This document shows, piece by piece, positions 45,745-56,040 of a DNA stretch of 64,000 nucleotides (position 1 is its first letter; each line of letters opens with the position of its first letter). Location of the stretch: the NCBI GenBank assembly GCA_036346255.1, contig CM070620.1, positions 11,830,671 through 11,894,670 of the forward strand, given 5' to 3'. Under the pieces are notes generated by a model. It made no database searches. It was not told the DNA's origin and was given only the letters and a program-made list of their open reading frames with translations. Source of the stretch: Ampelocalamus luodianensis (taxonomy: Eukaryota > Streptophyta > Magnoliopsida > Poales > Poaceae). A program made the translations under genes and the position numbers.

Positions 45745-46321
45745 CCACTCCTCCTCCGTGAGAAGAAGGCTCCTTTGATTCTTTAGCGGGCTGAGATGTC
45801 GACTTTTTCCTCTGCTCGACGGCTCTCAGGCGGCCGGTCGCTTCTTCGATGGAGATGGTGTCGAGATCCAGCAGAGTCTCGATTGAGATGGCCACCTGCT
45901 CCAGGTAGTCAGGGACCGTATGCAGCAGCTTCTTGACCATCTCTTTGTCGGAGATTGGATCCCCAAGCACCCTGAGCTCGTTTGCCAAAGTGGCGATTCG
46001 ATGCGATAGGTCCTCAACCGACTCACCGGAATTCCATGAAATCTTGGCGAAATCACGACGCAGCTTCTCGACGTTGGCCTCCTTCACCCTTTCGACACCG
46101 ACACGCAGAGTCCGGATCGACTCCCACGCTTCCCGTGCGGACGTCTTGACGGCGAGCCCGGCGTGCATCTCCGTCGGTACTGCGCGGAGCATCGCACCCA
46201 GCGCCTTCCGATCGTCGCTGAACCGCTCGGTGCCGAACTCGATGATGTCCCACAGCTCCGTCGCCTGTAGGTTCACCTTCATCACGAGTGACCACTCGGT
46301 ATAGTTGGTGCGGGTGAGCAT
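45722..46321 (-). pseudogene. Copia gag, main part
   Basis: 199 codons starting MLTRTNYTEWSLVMKVNLQA, the conserved start of Copia gag (NYxxWS...M). Then WESIRTLRVGVERVKEA, FAKISWNSGESVEDLSHRI and PISDKEMVKKLLHTVPDYLEQ follow, as in UBN2-type gag. The true frame leaves this ORF near 45775, where a neighbouring frame reads LLLTEEEWMARLK. A single-base frameshift there, next to a short A run, separates it from the zinc knuckle. Confidence 0.88.
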
Positions 46322-46508
46322 CGGCCAGACGAGACCGTGTGTCGACTTCTCGACGACACGCTCGACGACGACCTCACGTGCGCCTCCTCGATGGAGCGGA
46401 CGGCGTGGGCGAGACGGTGAACGGCGGCCGCGACGCGAGGTGAAGGATTCTCAACCCACCAGAGTCGACATGGCGCCACGACCTCGAACGTACTCGCTCG
46501 ATACCAAA

Positions 46509-46829
46509 TGTTGGAGTTCACCGACGCGCGCGGCGATGAACGAAACACACGCGAACGGAACGCAGAGACACAGAGACTTTTTGTGCCGCGAGAGCGCAGC
46601 GTTTTCGATTGTATTCAGCGAACTATAAAGAGAAATTGACAACTTACACCGCCATTTCGGCGACCATGCGCGCGCATGATCTCCACGATCCCATGCCGCA
46701 CGACGCGCTCGAGCACACACCCACAACCGGTGGTCGTGATCCTTATTACACGGCATTAGCTAAATTAAGAAAAGAAGCAGAAACTAAACTTAGAGATGAA
46801 GCGATGACGTGCGGTGGATTACTTCAACA
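46509..46829 (-). repeat. 5' LTR of the 41.9-46.8 kb Copia element
   Basis: 321 bp. A TATA-like word (attcagcgaactataaagag read on plus) is present near 46613-46632, but promoter placement on the minus strand was not resolved. Confidence 0.92.
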
Positions 46830-47199
46830 ACGCCGCGCGCGCGCTCGCGCGGATGTCGTCTAGGCGCCCGCCACCGACTCGTTCATCTCCTCGTAGTAGC
46901 CGAGGCAACTGCGAGGTTGTGGGCGAGGTCGGCGAGGACGCAGCACCGCCGACATGACGTTGGCAGCGGTGAGGTTGGCCGCGACGGCGGCAAGCCCGCG
47001 CGTCCGTGGCGGAGGCGGCAGCCGGGTCGGCCGAGAGGACGCCCACGCACGTGTCGTAGGTCGTTAGACCGGTGGTGCCGTTGGACACAGCGGCGCATGT
47101 CGTGGCGATGACGGGTGAGGTGCCGACGGCGACGCCGGGGGATATGGCTGCCGCGAGGAGGAGGAACAGGGTGATCTGGTGCACCGGGGAGGAGGTCAT
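46830..47199 (-). pseudogene. PMEI pseudogene, amino-terminal half (unit B)
   Basis: It starts at ATG 47199 with the same signal peptide (MTSSPVHQITLFLLLAAAIS) and first cysteine pair, then shifts frame near 46995 where unit B lacks two bases of the cgcgcg run in unit A. It carries two extra codons (GTTGL versus NTL). The region upstream is the pre-insertion state of the solo-LTR site. With the Copia insert the gene is clearly dead. Confidence 0.88.
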
Positions 47200-47522
47200 C
47201 GTGCTTGATGCGTGGAGTACGTCGTCCTTTGCGTCGCACCGGCCGAGAGTCGTATCTTCCGTGGTTTATACGAGGGAAGGGAGTCGAAGGAAGTGGGAAT
47301 CCTACATGAAATTCGATGGAGTAGGGTATGCAGTAGACCACTCCTATTTATGTACTCTTTCATGTCCATTCATGCCATTTAAAACGAGCGTAAAGACAAC
47401 TTCTTCAGTGAATTATTATATGAAAAAATTATTTGTTATTGACAATAACTCATATAATGATATTTTGTGTTGTCTATATGTCCGTCTCTTTACGAAGAGA
47501 CATCTACACTCTTTCTTCTAAA

Positions 47523-47558
47523 ATTATTTTGGACACAGCGGCACATGTCGTGGCGATG
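47523..47558. repeat. Scrap of PMEI coding sequence at a chimeric junction
   Basis: The words ttggacacagcggc and catgtcgtggcgatga of the PMEI gene (compare 47088-47116) appear again here, in the same plus-strand orientation, and run straight into the LTR-like repeat at gatgatctt. The repeat copy at 23480 has ggcgatgatctttg at the same place, so the join shares ggcgatga. Confidence 0.6.
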
Positions 47559-47559
47559 A

Positions 47560-48232
47560 TCTTCGTGAGTTTGGTCAAAATCATGGTTTTTAGTGTATAT
47601 GTATTGCATAATGCATATTTTAACTAACATGAGCCAAGTTGCAAAGAACTTTTACCCGAAATTGATTTCTTGATCTATTGTTATGCAGGTGGCTTAGAGT
47701 CAATAACATGGATGCTCAAGACCAGGCAAGGAGGGCTGAGATCCAGAATGATCGAGGATGCTGAGTGAAGTCATTGGACTCAAGTATGACGCAAGATGAA
47801 CAAGGATGGCCGAACGAAAAGTTCAATGCAGCGGGTTGCATCAAGCGGCGCAATGGTCTATGCAAGTACCATGGTGATTCCGGTGAGAGCCGGATAGGAG
47901 ACACTTGCCGAAATGAAGAGAGTTGGTGATCAACCTACACGTGACGAAGTATGGGATTACTTAACGACGATTGGACTTAGTATTTGGAGAAGGATCGAGA
48001 AGAGGTATTTTGGTATCTTCACAAAAATATCAGGTTGGTGACATTTGGAGAAACCGCAGAGCAAGACAGCGCAAGAAGAGACTGTTTAGATCAAGTAAAG
48101 ATGAAGTTCACGAAGAGATGGATTCGGTATGCCTGGTTCGACAACCGCTTTGAGAAGCGTACGTAAGAGTAGAACTATTTATGTGTGGGCTTAACGAGCG
48201 CTCGATAATATTTTCTCTCTTGACCTAGCCTC
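47560..48232 (+). mobile_element. LTR-like repeat, second copy (partial)
   Basis: Corresponds to about 23485-24150 of the LTR-like repeat; conserved words include gatcaacctacac, ttggtatcttc and gctttgagaagcgtacgt. It is cut at tgacctagcctc where MULE-like sequence begins. A third copy of its right part is at 49635-50118. Confidence 0.6.
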
Positions 48233-51200
48233 GAATTTTTGGCACAAATAGCACCTAGCCTCATATTTTTGGCACAAATAGTACGTTTGTGATGTTTTAT
48301 TACAGAAGTAGCGCCTGTCACAACAAAATAGCAAATCTAGAGCCTCGTCTGCACGGTCACTAGCCGAACGCAATGTCCACGCGACATGTCGCCTCGTCCA
48401 TCCGATCGCAGGCCGGACGCCCCTCCACGTCGCTCGTCCGTCCGGTCGCGGGCCGGACGCCCCTCCACGTCGCTCGTCCGTCCAGTCGCGGGTCGAACGC
48501 CCCTCCACGACACCCATAATTATTGTAATTAGCTAAATTAATTAGAATTATCATAATTAGAGAAATTAATTAGCACGTGTGCAAAAATTTAGCCGTGTCT
48601 GGCACGTGGCCGGCCGGACGCGCCACTAACCCCAACACGCCCATCCCCACAACCCTCTAATCCGTCCCCTGAACTCTCTAATCTATCACTTCCATTGTGT
48701 CTTTATCTATATGCATGTGCATGCATACAAGAGATTGACGCAGGAGGGAATCTGATTCCCTCCGCAGCACCCTCTCAGTGTCTATTTAATCGCATGAGAG
48801 TGTGATTTCACTTCGCTGTCTCACTTCACTCGCTTGCTCTCTCGCTTTCTCGTTCTTTCAGTTTTGGTTTTCCGGTGACTTATTATTATTTGCCTCCGTC
48901 ATTAGTAGTCATTTCAGCAGGTATGTTTCTCCACGTATGTTATTTATTTTTTAATTTTGTGGTTAGTATATTATTCGTAGCGAAATTAATCTTACTTAAT
49001 TATTAGTTGTAATTTTTAGACGTAGATAATTAGTTACCAATTAATTAATTAGTCATAAGTGCATTGTTTTACTCAATTCATTAGTCCAAAATAGTTAGTT
49101 AGAATTAAGTATTAATAAATTAGCAGTCACTAATTAGTTGTTAATACTTTAGTTGTAATTTGTAGGACATGATTAATTTGCTTTCATCAATTAGTGGTAA
49201 TTAATTTAGTACTAATAAATTAGTAATAAAGGACTGATGAATAGAGAACAACAAGATGTGTCAAACCAATTAACTACTTGCACTAGGAGAAATTAATACA
49301 AGTAGTGTGCTATAATTCAGAGACTTGTTTTTCCATGAAATGGCAAACTTGAAGCAACCTTCTAAACAATGAAGTTCTGACTTTGACATAAAATTGACCT
49401 TAATTGTGGAGCATCATGTTTTGACTTTGACATAAAATTGACCTTAATTGCGGAGCTTAGACTTCAAGCATTGATTTATCACAATGCATCTAGGTTGTGA
49501 GTTGGGATATGAGACTCCATGTGATTGTGAGAACTGCCCCCATTCGTCTGGTTACAAATGCCATAAAAACCTAGAACAATGAAGTTTTTTTTTGTCTAAG
49601 AAAAATAGAGGGACTAGATGGTCATTGATATGAGGTCCAGAATGATCGTGGATGCCGAGTGAAGTCATTGGACTCAAGCATGATGCAAGATGGATAAGAA
49701 TGATCAAACAGAAAGTTCGATGCAACTGGTTGCATCAAGCGGCACGGGAGACTGTGCAAGTGCCATTTCCGGTGGTAGCCGGATAGGAGAAACTTGCTGA
49801 AATGAAGAGAGTTGGTGATCAACCTATACATGACGAAGTATGGGATTGCTTCACGACGATTGGACTTGGTCTTTGGAGAAGGATCAAGAAGGGGTATTTT
49901 GGTATCTTCACCAAAATATCAGGTTGGTCACCTTTGGAGAAACCGCAGTGCAAGACAGTGCAAGGGGACACGGTTTAGGTCAAGTGAAGATGAAGTTCAC
50001 GAAGAGACGGATTCGGTATGCCTGGTTCGACATCCGCTTTGAGAAGCGTATGTGAGAGTAGACCTGTTTGTGTGTGGGTTTAACGAGTGTTCGATAATGT
50101 TTTCTCTCTCTACCTAGCCTCGATTTTTTGGTGCAAATAGCATGTTTGCGATGTTTTATTACGGAAGTAGTGTCCGTCGCAATGAAATAGCAAATATGGA
50201 ACCTTGTCCGCATGGTCACCGGCCAGACATGATGTCCACGCGACATGTCACCTCGTCCAGCTAGTCGCGGGCCGGACGCCCCTCCACGTTGCTTGTCCGG
50301 CCAGTCACGGGCCGGACGCCCGTCCACGTCGCTCGTCTGGCCGGTCACGGGCTGGACGCCCCTCCAAGTCGCTCGTCTGGCTGGTCACAGGCCGAACGCC
50401 CTTCCACGAGACTCATAATTACCGTAATTAGCAAAATTAATTAGAATTGCCATAATTAGCGGAATTAATTAGCGTGTGCGCAGAAATTTAGCTGTGTTCG
50501 GCCCATGGCCGGCCGGACACGCCGTTACCCCCGACACGCCCATCCCCATAACCGTCTAATCCGTCCCCTCAGCCCTCTAATCTGTCACTTCCATCGTGTC
50601 TTTGTATATATGCATGTGCATGCATGCAAGAGATTGGCGCAGGAGGGAATCTGATTCCCTCTACAACACCCTCTCGGCGTCTATTTAATCACATGAAAGT
50701 GTTATTTCACTTCGCTCTCTCACTGCTCTCGCTCGCTCTCTCGCTTTTTCGTTCTTTCGGTTTTGGTTTTCCGGTGACTTAATATTATTTGTCGTCGTCA
50801 TTAGTAGTCATTTCAGCAGGTATGTCTCTCCTCGTATGTTTTTTTTTTAATTTTGTAGTTAGTAAATTATTCGTAGCGAAATTAATCTTACTTAATTTAT
50901 TAGTTGTAATTTTAGGTATAGTTAGTTAGTTACCAATTAATTAATTAGTCGGAAGTACATTGTTTTACTCAATTCATTAGTCCAAAATAGTTAGTCGAAA
51001 TTAAGTATTAATAAATTAGCAGTTATTAATTAGAGGTTAATACTTTAGTTGCTAATTTTAGGATGTGATTAATTTGCTTTCATCAATTAGTGGTAATTAA
51101 TTTAGTACTAACAAATCAGCATTAAAGGACTGGAGAATAGAGAACAACAAGATGTGCAAAATCTATTAACTACTTGCACTAGTAGAAATTAATACAAGTA

Positions 51201-51520
51201 GTGTGTTGTGATTCAAATACTTGTTTCTCCATGAAATAACAAACTTGAAGCAACCTTCTGAGGTTTTGACTTTGACATAAAATTGACCTTAATTGCGGAG
51301 CAACATGTTTTGACTTTGACATAAAATTGACCTTAATTGCGGAGGTTAGACCTAAAGCATTGATTTACCACAATGCATCTAGGTTGTGAGTTGGGATATG
51401 AGATTCCATGTGATTCGGAGAACTGTCCCCGTTCGTTTGATTGCAAATGCCATAAAACCTAGAACAATGAAGTTTTTTTTTGTCCAAGAAAAATGGAGGG
51501 ACTAGAAGGTGATTGCTATT
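47739..51520. repeat. Tandem duplication of about 1.9 kb across an LTR/MULE junction
   Basis: Unit 1 (47739-49633) and unit 2 (49634-about 51520) each contain the right part of the LTR-like repeat, the MULE-like GC-rich end, a TATA-like tctatttaat, an attag-rich leader and a gaacaatgaagttttt end. Corresponding points lie 1894 bp apart at the start. The duplicated break point is agatccagaatg/aggtccagaatg on the left and ggactaga-ggt on the right. Confidence 0.78.
48233..49633 (+). mobile_element. MULE-like 5' portion (first tandem copy)
   Basis: It starts GAATTTTTGGCACA, the same terminus as the MULE at 9816, and continues with GC-rich cggacgcccctccacgtcgc repeats (48405-48505), a TATA-like box near 48781 and attag-rich leader sequence. 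No coding region follows; it is cut off by the second tandem copy. No partner right terminus was found. Confidence 0.55.
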
Positions 51521-51667
51521 GGGGCTTTCCACTGAATGGTTTGGATTAGGATTTTTCCTTACAGTGAACTGTTGTACACAACAATGACTTCGTTGAACAG
51601 TATTTTGATACAGATGCATCTAGAGGGCAAATTCTCATTTTATAAAGAAAGAGGACAAGGGTCCAAA

Positions 51668-51831
51668 CAAAATTAGAACAACCAACATAATTTTAGTTTT
51701 TAGTTCGAACATTTATTTTAGTGGCCTTAGTTAGCCCTAATAATTTATACAAAATTAGAACAACCAACATAATTTTAGTTTTTAGTTCGAACATTTATTT
51801 TAGTGGCCTTAGTTAGCCCTAATAATTTATT
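51668..51831. repeat. 82-bp direct tandem duplication just upstream of the PMD gene
   Basis: 51668-51749 and 51750-51831 are practically identical (caaaattagaacaacc ... cctaataattta). The high identity implies a recent event. Confidence 0.9.
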
Positions 51832-51861
51832 TTTTCACTAATAGTCTGTCTCTTCCATGTC

Positions 51862-53400
51862 TTGCAAGCCATGCCTCTACCGGAGCTTCTGGAATACTTC
51901 TACGATGAGAATCACTGGTGCAAGTCGTGGATCGACGGGGACGAGGATGGCCCTCCACCCCTGGCGCTTCGGGCCGGGAGGGAATGCTGGGAGCTGGACC
52001 CTTGCTACGTCCCCATCCTCCAGGACACGAGCTTGTTGCCCTTCGCGAGGCTGGTCTCTGTCGGACGCCAGTTCACCCTAGACGGTAGCCTGTTGTTAGC
52101 ACTTGTCGACCGGTGGAGGCCCGACGCGAGATGCACACCTTCCACTTTCGGTAGGGTGAGATGACGGCCACCCTGCAGGACGTCTCATTTCTGACTGGTC
52201 TCTTGATCCGAGGTGAGCCACTTGTTCCAGGCCGTCTGTCGGCAGACTGGAAGGCTAGGCTAGGGATCATGTTCGGTATACCAGTGCGGGATAGTGCCTG
52301 TGGTGTCCCTCGAACTTGGCTGAGACTTTTTAGCTAGTGCCCGGAGGATGCACCCGACGACGTTGTTCGGACGCACTTCGTCGCTTACCTTCTATATCTT
52401 CTTGGTTCGGTCATGTTTCCCATATCACAGGGCGATTGGGAGTACAATGTACCACAACTTTATCCGTATCATCGAGTCTTTGGTTGACACGGAGGCTGGG
52501 GCGATGCCTCAGTATAGCTGGGGATCAGCCGTCCTCTGCACCACATATAGGGGATTGTTTGACACTTCGAGGCGTGACATCATTGTCAAACCTAGCCTTA
52601 CTCGTTGCTACGTGCTCCTACAGCTGTGGAGTTGGGAGTACTTTCCTGTTGGGCGGCCATCCTTCCATAGAGCAGTCCACACGTACCCCGCGTTGCAGGA
52701 CGAGGTCACCATTGGCTCCCGATGGACTGTCGTTGTCCTACGCTGGACGAAGGATAGAACGACGAGGTGCTACTTGTTGTTCCACAATGAGTTCAAGTCG
52801 TTGCACGACAACAATATCATCTAGGCTCCATGGACCCTAGACTTCGTGGCCTCGGTAGCGCCACACGAGCTGTCCTTGCAATGAACGCAAGACGGTGCAC
52901 TTTGGGCAACGACATGCCACCTAGTGTTTACACATATGGTGGAGCCTTACGCACCGCAGCGCGTAATTCGGTAGTTCGATTTGTACCAGGTCATGCCCCC
53001 TCCCAACGGCAGGAAGCTGTAGCGAGTCGTCCACTTGTGAGTCTAACTCCCGTCCGAGTAATGTTTACACTTCATACCTATATCTTCTGTTCTAACATCA
53101 ATCCTTTCGGAATGCAGGCAATCGAGGGCGGGTCGACATGCTGAGGACTAGCGAGCATCCCAGCACGAGTGGATTACGGCTTGGAAAGAGACGACACACA
53201 TCGAGGTCTTGCTGGAGCAGTGACCGTACGACGTACGGACATACCCGTGAGTAGATGCAATGGTACGTACCACAGTCGCGTACCAGACTCACCCGTACTG
53301 TACCAGAACGTTCAGAGCATTTTACGCACCAGGAGAGCCACGACCACTCGTACAATCAATACAACACTTCGCAGCGTGACGACACCGTAAGATAGTTACA
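51862..53400 (+). pseudogene. Plant mobile domain (PMD/MAIN-like) protein, decayed
   Basis: It starts with MPLPELLEYFYDENHWCKSW and FARLVSVGRQFTLDGSLLLALVDRWRP, then, after a frameshift near 52120 and an in-frame TAG, the family hallmark GEMTATLQDVSFLTGLLIRGEP (52155-52220). Later parts read DAPDDVVRTHFVAYLLYLLGSVMFP, then in another frame PQYSWGSAVLCTTYRGLFD and LLQLWSWEYFPVGRP, and finally YAPQRVIRQFDLYQ. This order is that of the PF10536 plant mobile domain also found in protein-phosphatase-7 long-form homologues. A possible intron with GTGAGT...GCAG lies at about 53038-53117. At least three frameshifts and two stops make it a pseudogene. Confidence 0.82.
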
Positions 53401-53814
53401 ACCTCCGGTCATTTCATTGATGATATGGGTGGAGGAGCGGGGTTTGGTGTGACTGCAACACATGATGGGTCCAGTCGACCGTGTCTTGTCAAAAGTAGTT
53501 CATTTTTACGTTCTCGTGGTCTCGTTTTAGAGCTCTATGGGTGATGGCACTGGGAATTCTGCGCGCCGCGTTGCCGCTGTGCTTTTCACTCGACATTTTG
53601 TCATTTGCACAAATGTATTGTATATTATCAATTGTCATTATACAGTCTGTGACAGAGGCAATACATCTTTGAAATGCAGAAGAGGCTATCTTTACACAAC
53701 CTATAATATGAACAAGTGAACAGTGAGAAAAATCAGACAATTCGTTTCACTGCTTTCTTCTTCTTTGTTAAATACTTATATTTCCTATCTATGAGACACT
53801 TATTGCTTCAAGAG
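53401..53814. other. No recognised feature
   Basis: AT-rich sequence without a gene that I recognise; short frames on both strands only. Confidence 0.4.
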
Positions 53815-54530
53815 GAGATCAATGAATCGTTGAAAGGCATGAGCCACTGGTCACCATCGATGTACGAGAGGCGTTGAAATAACGTTGCACCTGCAAGTCG
53901 TTTAGCTTCAAAGTGTACGACGCTCGACCTGTCATGTTGGCACCTTCTCCTGTGCACTTGTATTCTTCGTAGAATACAGTCCTGTGCAATACATAGAACA
54001 CACGTTAAAGTGCTTCCTCATATGCATAAGAGAATGAACGGTGATAGTGAAATATACTTACTGATCTCTCATGGGATCGTTCCAGCCTTCTGAGGCGACG
54101 ATGTTAGACATATATGTGTTGGCGAAGACGACGCGGGCCCAAGCCCGTCCAAGCAAGATGTCATCGGTGCCTCTGATGATGCAATTCATGAATGAGAAGC
54201 CAGTGTTGTTGGTGGGGAATTTCCGGCTTTGCGTCGTGACTGCGCCATTGTGATCCCCTTCGACATTGTTCTGATATTGAGTTCAGTATGGAATTATGAA
54301 AGTGCAGATGATAAATTAGTTAATTTATCTCACAATATTGTCCCCCAATTACTGAAAGTGTCTCTACTCACCTCAAGTGATCTTGCATTTCCAAATATGA
54401 AGTCCACCGAACCTTGGACTTTCAGTAATTTTCGACCTTGCGCCGTGACTACGCCATTGATCCCCTTCGACACTATTCTGATATTGAGTTCAGTTACTTC
54501 AGTACTCCTTGAAGTAGTGCCGGCTATCAT
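53815..54530 (-). pseudogene. Pectinesterase (PME) gene fragment, carboxy-terminal exons
   Basis: In minus orientation: VQGSVDFIFGNARSLE (54373-54420), a donor GTGAGT and an intron; then NGAVTTQSRKFPTNNTGFSF and LLGRAWARVVFANTYMSNIV, SEGWNDPMRD (54062-54245); then a clean 80-bp intron (54061-53982, GTAAGT...CACAG); then TVFYEEYKCTGEGANMTGRASY (53870-53980). The end YIDGDQWLMPF is reached only after a frameshift near 53878. GSVDFIFGNA and LGRAW are signatures of pectin methylesterases, which remove methyl esters from cell-wall pectin. The catalytic region upstream is missing and part of the next exon is duplicated upstream of the VDFIFG motif, so it is a rearranged fragment. Confidence 0.85.
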
Positions 54531-54534
54531 GGTA

Positions 54535-55190
54535 AAAAAGTGTCTTGTTAAATTGTTGGTAAACAGGATCGCTCCATCGCTACACCAACTGGTCTCTGAT
54601 AGTCAAAGTGCATTCATCAAGAGAAGGTGCATCCAAGAAAACTTTATCTACACCCAAAATTTGGTTAAGGATGTGCACAGGTAGAAGAAACTGACCTTAT
54701 TCATTAAGCTTCACATCGCCAAAGCCTTCGATTTTGTTAGTTAGTACTTGTTTGAACTACTCCAAAGGCTAGGATTCAATCAGCGTTGGAGGAATTGGAT
54801 CCCCATGATTTAGGCTCCATCCTCCTCTACAGTTCTTCTCAATGGAGTCCTAAGGAAACCCTTCAACCACAGGCGAGGTTTGAGACAAGGGGACCCTCTC
54901 CCTGATGCTTTTCATACTTGCCATTGATCCAATCCAAAAGCTACTCATCAAGGCCACTGACACCAATAGCAAGCCGAGCAGCCACTGTGCGAACCTCACT
55001 TTATGCAGATGATACCGCAACATTCTTAAACCTAGGTGCAAATGAGCTGTCTACACTCCATGCTATCTTACAATGCTTGGGTAGAGCATCGGGATTGATC
55101 ACAAACATTGACGAAAAGATAGGTTTACCCAATCTGCTGCAACCATCTAGTGCCAAAGCTGAAGTCTTGACTTTGTGAATAAGGTTGCTG
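54535..55190 (+). pseudogene. LINE (non-LTR) reverse-transcriptase fragment
   Basis: The palm region of an L1-type reverse transcriptase is recognisable across frames: LVSDSQSAFIKRRCIQENFI and NLVKDVHR (54585-54682), then LFIKLHIAKAFDFVS, then NHRRGLRQGDPL (54870-54900), then SLYADDTATFLN with the YADD active site (55003-55035) and LITNIDEK. Stops (for example at 54685) and frameshifts break it. No endonuclease, 3' end or poly(A) tail is present. It abuts the pectinesterase fragment at 54530, in the opposite orientation. Confidence 0.82.
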
Positions 55191-56035
55191 AATAAATTAC
55201 TTGCTTGTCCAATTACTTTAAAACTATTGTTCTTGGCAACGAAGCTTGCTAAAAGGACATTGACTGAAGCACTATAGATTGTGATCTTGAATTTCCAGAG
55301 ATAGTAAGAACCTTTTTTAATGACCCTTCCTACCACAGCCAAAAATTAGATGTAGGGCATTCAAACCTCCATCTAGAGCCATCTGTTGATTTGGTGAGCA
55401 TTGTTAAGTTTGAATCCACCGAAAGTAAGAAGTCTTAGAAGATGATCATTCCCTTTTTGCGTAAACCCCTTTGATTGCTAGCCTTTCATATCTGGCATTG
55501 CCGACTCTACCCTGGAGTCCGAGCAAAACTTCACCGGGTATTCCCCCCGAAACCCGTATAACATTTTCTTTTGGTGTTGCCCCTTGTCAACCCATTGATA
55601 GAGTTTCTTTTGTCATTGCACTTCATCTTGAGTTTAGTCATTTGCGCACTTATGCTCCAAATATTTATCTACCTTGTATTTATCATGTTTTGAAGAAGGG
55701 CCCCCTCGTCGTTTGTTCAGCACTTCAGTTGAAAAAAAAAAGACAAATGAAAAAAGAGTAGGAAGCGCTGAACTCATTTTATCGGCCCTGTGTACCTCTT
55801 GCAGCTAGATTTATATCCATCTTGCGACTGCTTGATATCTACATAGTAGTGCTGCAATTTTGCGCATTTGACCCGAGTATTCCCCTCATAGTGCATGTCA
55901 TATGGCTAAAATTCTGTCTTCCCCCTTGTGCAATCCGAGAACAGGGATTTTATCTGTGCTCTAGGATCACCCTTTGCCACTTGCATAAGTACACCTTCTA
56001 AAATATGTGTTCGTTTCTCCCCCTCTTTGATCGTC
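55191..56035. other. No recognised gene
   Basis: Mixed sequence. At about 55385-55440 the minus strand reads LTFGGFKLNNAHQINRW, which looks like a fragment of a retroelement or plant protein that I cannot name. Otherwise nothing is called. The last five bases (atcac, 56036-56040) are the TSD of the following Copia element. Confidence 0.4.
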
Positions 56036-56040
56036 ATCAC

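Larger units (their letters stand above)
41864..46829 (-). mobile_element. Copia retrotransposon inserted in the PMEI pseudogene, nearly complete
   Basis: The 4966-bp element is flanked by acgcc (41859-41863 and 46830-46834). LTRs: 41864-42194 and 46509-46829 (TGTTGGAGTTCACC...TACTTCAACA). In element orientation the primer-binding site TTTGGTATCGAGCG follows the 5' LTR (complement 46495-46508), pairing with the initiator tRNA-Met 3' end. The polypurine tract ctaaagggggagaa precedes the 3' LTR. Gag, protease, integrase, reverse transcriptase and RNase H occur in Copia order with only single-base frameshifts. The LTRs differ by numerous 1-2-base indels. Confidence 0.93.
31241..47522. repeat. 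Segmental duplication, unit B, broken by four large insertions
   Basis: Host pieces that match unit A in order are 31241-31310 and 31467-31498 (19470-19555), 32466-32819 (19556-20025), 39180-39345 (20025-20200), 41075-41863 (20215-21047) and 46830-47522 (21047-21990). Between them lie a solo LTR, a Copia element, a hAT element and another Copia element. The host stretch 39346-39433 plus 40908-41074 is not in unit A. Unit B also lacks about 150 bp present in unit A (19625-19775) and has a small local duplication at 32680-32735. Confidence 0.8.
50121..53400 (+). mobile_element. MULE-like element part carrying a plant-mobile-domain gene
   Basis: This is the second tandem copy of the MULE-like end (50121-51520), leading into the plant mobile domain (PMD) pseudogene. 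PMD genes captured by or travelling with MULEs are known in plants. I could not find the matching right terminal repeat (complement of GAATTTTTGGCACA) downstream, so the element is incomplete or its 3' end was replaced. Confidence 0.5.

Noticed and set aside
20878..54530. Functional link between the PMEI gene and the pectinesterase fragment
   Set aside because: The families interact in plants, but the fragments lie 33 kb apart among transposons and the pectinesterase is broken; most likely coincidence.
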